Below, piece by piece: positions 5,654 through 9,312 of a stretch of 9,312 nt of DNA. The DNA is from Planctomycetota bacterium (lineage in GTDB: Bacteria > Planctomycetota > Planctomycetia > Isosphaerales > Isosphaeraceae). Position 1 is the first letter of the stretch. The number at the start of each line of letters is the position of its first letter. A program made the position numbers and the translations under genes. The DNA lies in the NCBI GenBank assembly GCA_021777685.1, contig JAJYDH010000245.1, forward strand, positions 1 through 9,312, given 5' to 3'. The notes beneath the pieces were generated by a model. The model was given only the letters and a program-made list of their open reading frames with translations. It did not search any database and had not been told where the DNA came from.

Positions 5654-7147
5654 ATGCGACGGATCGGAATCGGGCGGGTGCTGGGATGGGGCACGCTGGC
5701 GGTCGTCCTGCTCGTCGGGATGGCGGGCCGGGCGGCGGCCGACTCGGAATCGTGGGACGCGGTCTACGTTGGCGGGGCCAAGATCGGCCACATGCGGATC
5801 AGGGTCGCCCCGGTCAAGGACGGCGACCGGCAGCTCACCCGCGTCCTGGTCGACTTCCTCCTCACCTTCAAGCGGGGCAACGACTCCAGCACGATCGAGC
5901 TCCAGTACGGAACGATCGAGACGCCCGAGGGGGAGGTTCTCCGGCTCGACACGCGGACCTACGTCAGCCAGCAGGTGATCCGGGTCCACGGCGACGTCAT
6001 CGACGGCAAGATGAGGCTCAAGATCGAGAACGGCTCGCAGAAGCAGGAGAAGGTGATCCCCTGGACGCCCGACACCTTCGGCCCCTACGGCGCCGAGCTG
6101 AGCCTCTCGCGGAAGCCGATGAAGCCCGGCGAGACCCGCAAGGTCAAGACCTTCATCCCCGACCTCAACAAGATCGGCGAGGCCACCCTGACCGCCCGGG
6201 GGATGGAGCCGGTGTCGCTCGGCGGGAACGTCAACCGCGACCTGCTCCGGGTCGACCAGGAGATCGCCTTCGAGGACGGCAAGAAGGCCCCCGAGATGAA
6301 CACGACCCTCTGGGTCGACGAGGGCGGCCAGATCCTCAAGAGCTTCACCGACGCCAACGGCGGCATGGCCACCTATCGGACCACGAAGGAGGCCGCCCTC
6401 CGCGAGGGGCCCAAGGCCGACCTGCTCCAGGCGTCCATCGTCAAGCTCGGCCGGAAGATCAGCAACCCGGAGAACAGCCGGGACGTCGTGTACAAGGTCA
6501 CTTTGGCCGGCGCCGACCCGGCCCAGCTCTTCCCCAACGACGGCCGGCAGACGATCAAGGCGACAGGGGAGGTCGGGGTCGCCGTCCTGGAGGTCAAGAC
6601 CGCCGGGCCCGATCAACTCGCCGCCGGGCCCGACGGGGTTGACGCCGAGTTCCTCCGCCCCAACGCCCTGATCACCAGCGACGACCCGAGGGTGGTCGCG
6701 CTCGCGAGCCGGGCCGTCGGCGCCGCGGTCGACCCCTGGGCCAAGGCCCAGGCCATCACGCACTGGGTCGCCGCGAACCTCAAGGACAAGAACTTCGAGA
6801 CCACCTTCGCCCCGGCCGACGAGGTCGCCCGGACCCTGGCCGGCGACTGCACCGAGCACGGCGTCCTCACCGCAGCGATGTGCCGGGCGCAGGGCATCCC
6901 CGCCCGGGTCACCACAGGGTTGGTCTACGCCACGCACCTGGGCGGATTCGGCTTCCACATGTGGAACGAGGTCTACGTCAACCGCCGCTGGGTCGCGATC
7001 GACTCCACCTTCGACCAGGTCCAGGTCGACGCCGTCCACATCAAACTCTCCGACTCCAGCCTCGACGGCGTCGCCCCGTTCGAGACCTTCCTCGCCGTCT
7101 CCCGGGTCTTCGGCAAGCTCAAGCTGGACGTGGTCGAGATCCGGTGA
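5654..7147 (+). CDS. Exported transglutaminase-like protein
   Basis: A 497-residue protein with a signal peptide: MRRIGIGR, then a hydrophobic stretch TLAVVLLVGMAG, then a likely cleavage after GRAAA (about residue 29). The C-terminal part has a transglutaminase-like papain fold, with the catalytic triad in order: Cys399 in GDCTEHG, His435 in GFHMWNEVYV, and Asp450 in AIDSTFDQ. Helices before the Cys (DPWAKAQAITHWVAANLKD) are typical of this superfamily, which includes peptidases, transglutaminases and peptide hydrolases. Residues 30 to about 320 are beta-rich with no motif I recognise and probably form one or two beta-sandwich domains, starting VYVGGAKIGHMRIRV. The action is likely outside the inner membrane, on proteins or peptides; the reaction cannot be chosen from sequence. 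The start at 5654 has GGAAGGGG (5639-5646) at good spacing and begins the signal peptide; the upstream in-frame ATG at 5612 would bury it. Confidence 0.88.
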   Translation: MRRIGIGRVLGWGTLAVVLLVGMAGRAAADSESWDAVYVGGAKIGHMRIRVAPVKDGDRQLTRVLVDFLLTFKRGNDSSTIELQYGTIETPEGEVLRLDTRTYVSQQVIRVHGDVIDGKMRLKIENGSQKQEKVIPWTPDTFGPYGAELSLSRKPMKPGETRKVKTFIPDLNKIGEATLTARGMEPVSLGGNVNRDLLRVDQEIAFEDGKKAPEMNTTLWVDEGGQILKSFTDANGGMATYRTTKEAALREGPKADLLQASIVKLGRKISNPENSRDVVYKVTLAGADPAQLFPNDGRQTIKATGEVGVAVLEVKTAGPDQLAAGPDGVDAEFLRPNALITSDDPRVVALASRAVGAAVDPWAKAQAITHWVAANLKDKNFETTFAPADEVARTLAGDCTEHGVLTAAMCRAQGIPARVTTGLVYATHLGGFGFHMWNEVYVNRRWVAIDSTFDQVQVDAVHIKLSDSSLDGVAPFETFLAVSRVFGKLKLDVVEIR

Positions 7148-7160
7148 AGCCAATCGAAAG

Positions 7161-7335
7161 AATTGAACCGCCAAAACGCCAAGTTCGCCAAGAGGAAGAA
7201 AAGAAGAGAGAGGAAGAGAGAAGCCAGAATTGAATTCTTGCTTCGGACTCATGCCTCTCTCGGGATTCTTGGCGCTTCAATTCTCTGATTTCTTTCTCTT
7301 CTTCTTGGCGGCCTTGGCGTCTTGGCGGTTCAATT
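7161..7335. repeat. 175-bp foldback (MITE-like) repeat
   Basis: The outer 45-bp arms, 7161-7205 and 7291-7335, are reverse complements at 38 of 45 positions by hand alignment. Both start AATTGAACCGCCAA on their own outer strand. Each arm carries the motif GCCAA three times at 9-bp spacing, and then a purine run on that strand. Inner arms add AGAATTGAA (7226-7234) with TTCAATTCT (7277-7285), and GAGAGAGG (7206-7213) with CCTCTCTC (7254-7261). The whole can fold into one long hairpin. It encodes nothing and is AT-richer than its neighbours. The form suggests a non-autonomous mobile or dispersed repeat; no target-site duplication was clear. It fills the spacer between the transglutaminase gene and the carbamoyltransferase and might also act as a transcription barrier. 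Confidence 0.8.
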
Positions 7336-7365
7336 TCTGCTCATCCATTCTCGCGGCGGGACGAA

Positions 7366-9201
7366 ATGGCGGCCATCCTCGGGATCTCCGCGTTCTATCA
7401 CGACTCGGCCGCGGCGCTTGTCGTCGACGGCCGGGTCGTGGCCGCCGCCCAGGAAGAACGATTCACGAGGAAGAAGCACGACGCCGGGTTTCCCTCGCGG
7501 GCGGTCGCGTACTGCCTGGCCGAGGCCGGCCTGACGGCGTCCGACCTCGACTGGGTCGGCTTCTACGACAAGCCCCTGCTCAAGTTCGAGCGACTCCTGG
7601 AGACCTATCTGGCCTTCGCCCCCCGGGGGCTCCGCTCGTTCGGCCAGGCGCTGCCGGTCTGGGTCCGCGAGAAGCTGTTCCTGCCCCGGACGATGGCCAG
7701 GGAACTCGGCGGGGCCTACAAGAAGCGATTCCTCTTCGCCGAGCACCACGAGTCGCACGCCGCCAGCGCCTTCTACCCCTCGCCGTTCGAGGAGGCGGCG
7801 ATCTTGACCGTCGACGGCGTCGGCGAGTGGGCCACGGCCAGCTTCGGAGTCGGCCGGGGGCGGACGATCGAGCTGACCCACCAGCTCCGCTTCCCCCACT
7901 CGCTCGGCCTCCTCTACTCCGCCTTTACCTATTATTGCGGGTTCCGGGTCAACAGCGGCGAATACAAGCTGATGGGACTCGCCCCCTACGGCGAGCCACG
8001 GTTCGCCGGCCTGATCCTCGAGCACTTGATCGACCTGAAGGACGACGGCTCGTTCCGGATGGACCAGTCCTACTTCAACTACGCCCAGGGGCTGACGATG
8101 ACCTCGGGCAAGCTCCATCGCCTGCTCGGAGGCCCGCCCCGGAAGCCCGAATCGCCGCTCACCCAGCGCGAGATGGACCTCGCGGCGTCGATCCAGGCCG
8201 TCACCGAGGAGATCATCCTCCGGATGGCCCGCCACGTCCACGCCCTGACCGGCCTGCCCGACCTCTGCCTGGCCGGCGGCGTGGCGCTCAACTGCGTGGC
8301 CAACGGCCGAGTCCTCCGCGAAGGGCCGTTCGAGAGGCTATGGGTCCAGCCCGCCGCCGGAGATGCCGGCGGGGCCCTCGGTGTGGCGCTCCTGATCCAT
8401 CACCAGCTCCTCGAAAATCCCCGGACGCCCGAGCAGCCCGACGGCCAGTCCGGCTCGCTCCTCGGTTCGAGCTACTCCGACGCCCAGATCGAGCGGTTCC
8501 TCCGCTCCGTCGGGGCCCCGTTCGAGCGGTTCGAGGACGACGAGGCGCTTTGCGAGGCCGTCGCCGAGCACCTGGCCGAGGGGGCCGTCGTCGGCTGGTT
8601 CCAGGGCCGGATGGAGTTCGGCCCGCGAGCCCTCGGCGCCCGGAGCCTGCTGGGAGACGCGCGCGACCCCGAGATGCAGTCGACGATGAACCTGAAGATC
8701 AAGTTCCGCGAGTCGTTCCGCCCGTTCGCCCCGTCCGTCCTCGCCGACCGCGCGGGAGACTACTTCGACATGCCCAGGGAAGGCGAGAGCCCGTACATGC
8801 TCGTCGTCGCCCCGGTGAGGCAGGATCAACGCATCCATTCCGACGAGGCCGCCGGCCTCTTCGGGATCGACAAGCTGAAGGTCCCCCGGAGCACGATCCC
8901 GGCCGTGACCCACGTCGACGGCTCGGCGAGGGTCCAGACGGTCGACGACGCCCGGAACCCGCTCTACGCCCGGCTCCTCCGCGCGTTCGAGCGGCGAACC
9001 GGCTGCTCGGTGCTCATCAACACGAGCTTCAACGTCCGGGGCGAGCCGATCGTCGAGTCGCCGGCCGACGCCTACCGGGGGTTCCTGGCCACCGGTGTCG
9101 ACGTCCTCGCCCTCGGCCACTTCCTCGTCCGCAAGGCGGACCAGAAGCCGATGGCCCGCGCCGAGGTCGAGGCCCACCTCGCCCGGTTCCCGCTCGATTG
9201 A
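7366..9201 (+). CDS. NodU/CmcH-family O-carbamoyltransferase
   Basis: A cytosolic enzyme of 611 residues, the usual length for this family (NodU, CmcH, TobZ), which uses carbamoyl phosphate and ATP to place a carbamoyl group on a hydroxyl of a sugar or secondary metabolite. The N-terminal Kae1/ASKHA-like domain begins ILGISAFYHDSAAALVVDG and contains the metal-binding cluster EHHESHAASAFYPS (His127, His128, His131), VDGVGEWAT (149-157), GEYKLMGLAPYG (198-209) and LAGGVALNCVANG (302-314). The C-terminal YrdC-like part (from about 385) contains GRMEFGPRALGARSLL (414-429), KFRESFRPFAPSVL (446-459) and INTSFNVRGEPIV (551-563). All the expected motifs are present. The acceptor cannot be told from sequence. 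It is followed after 26 bp by an SxtJ-like gene, which points to a shared pathway. The ATG at 7366 begins exactly at the conserved N-terminus; its ribosome site is weak. A foldback repeat lies 30 bp upstream. Confidence 0.94.
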   Translation: MAAILGISAFYHDSAAALVVDGRVVAAAQEERFTRKKHDAGFPSRAVAYCLAEAGLTASDLDWVGFYDKPLLKFERLLETYLAFAPRGLRSFGQALPVWVREKLFLPRTMARELGGAYKKRFLFAEHHESHAASAFYPSPFEEAAILTVDGVGEWATASFGVGRGRTIELTHQLRFPHSLGLLYSAFTYYCGFRVNSGEYKLMGLAPYGEPRFAGLILEHLIDLKDDGSFRMDQSYFNYAQGLTMTSGKLHRLLGGPPRKPESPLTQREMDLAASIQAVTEEIILRMARHVHALTGLPDLCLAGGVALNCVANGRVLREGPFERLWVQPAAGDAGGALGVALLIHHQLLENPRTPEQPDGQSGSLLGSSYSDAQIERFLRSVGAPFERFEDDEALCEAVAEHLAEGAVVGWFQGRMEFGPRALGARSLLGDARDPEMQSTMNLKIKFRESFRPFAPSVLADRAGDYFDMPREGESPYMLVVAPVRQDQRIHSDEAAGLFGIDKLKVPRSTIPAVTHVDGSARVQTVDDARNPLYARLLRAFERRTGCSVLINTSFNVRGEPIVESPADAYRGFLATGVDVLALGHFLVRKADQKPMARAEVEAHLARFPLD

Positions 9202-9227
9202 GACGACGGACGGAGGCATTTTCGACC

Positions 9228-9312
9228 ATGATCCCGATCCTCTGGAACCCCGACCGGAAGATGCTGGCCGAGTTCTCCGAGGCCGGGATGTTCGCGCTGG
9301 GGATGGTCGCCG
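9228..9312 (+). CDS. SxtJ-like membrane protein, N-terminal fragment
   Basis: The first 28 residues of a gene running off the right edge, beginning MIPILWNPDRKMLAEFSEAG. The WNPxxRxLxxF pattern just after the start, followed by a rising hydrophobic stretch (MFALGMVA), resembles the opening of SxtJ-family small membrane proteins. These are named after a saxitoxin-cluster gene and are often found beside carbamoyltransferases. Their biochemical role is not established. The ATG at 9228 has GGAGG (9212-9216) 11 nt upstream and lies 26 bp after the carbamoyltransferase stop, so the two are probably one operon. With so little sequence the family call is tentative, though context supports it. Confidence 0.65.
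   Translation, partial: MIPILWNPDRKMLAEFSEAGMFALGMVA

Noticed and set aside
5534..7252. A 572-codon open frame on the minus strand
   Set aside because: It lies antisense to the transglutaminase-like gene, whose signal peptide and catalytic triad are clear. The antisense translation is Asp/Val/Gly/Leu-rich without domains, typical of the shadow frame of GC-rich coding DNA.
7305..7334. TTGGCG and TTCAAT as a promoter for the carbamoyltransferase
   Set aside because: Both fall within the repeated arm of the foldback element and match consensus poorly, so they are explained by the repeat itself.
7161..7335. Reading the spaced GCCAA units as a CRISPR array
   Set aside because: Units are only 9 bp apart, there are no unique spacers of 25-40 bp, the arms are inverted, and no cas gene is present.

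Overview
The window looks like chromosomal DNA of a high-GC bacterium, most likely a planctomycete related to the Isosphaeraceae. This is inferred from the strongly GC-rich third codon positions, the loosely packed gene order with long structured intergenic regions, the purine-rich foldback repeat, and the pairing of a NodU/CmcH-type carbamoyltransferase with an SxtJ-like gene. No rRNA, tRNA, CRISPR array, transposase or phage gene was found.

Layout. Positions 1-146 (minus) hold the N-terminus of a Gfo/Idh/MocA-type oxidoreductase. Positions 147-301 are non-coding and carry a nested inverted repeat. Positions 302-1621 (minus) are tyrS. A divergent spacer then leads to a CPBP-family intramembrane protease (1779-2933, plus). 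Positions 2934-3685 form a 750-bp region with no convincing gene. It begins with a good sigma70-type promoter, followed by two related palindromes and several hairpins. The DNA polymerase III delta subunit gene (holA, 3686-4693) follows, then an unrecognised 88-residue protein (4739-5005), a hairpin-rich spacer, a 71-residue BON-like protein (5242-5457) with a strong terminator, and an exported transglutaminase-like protein (5654-7147). A 175-bp foldback repeat (7161-7335) separates this from the carbamoyltransferase (7366-9201), which is closely followed by an SxtJ-like membrane protein cut off by the window end (9228 onward).

How the genes work together. Most are unrelated single housekeeping genes: tRNA charging, replisome clamp loading and membrane proteolysis. 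The one clear functional unit is the carbamoyltransferase plus SxtJ-like pair at the right edge, which probably continues outside the window.

Most notable signals. (1) tyrS has a sharp internal base-composition break close to its KMSKS-type motif: about 67% GC in the catalytic half and 48% in the C-terminal half by hand count, suggesting a recombinant gene. (2) The foldback repeat lies immediately upstream of the carbamoyltransferase. (3) The promoter at 2930-2958 has two palindromes sharing a CGAGAA half-site and no recognisable product downstream. I found no clear evidence for a wholly new multi-gene system.
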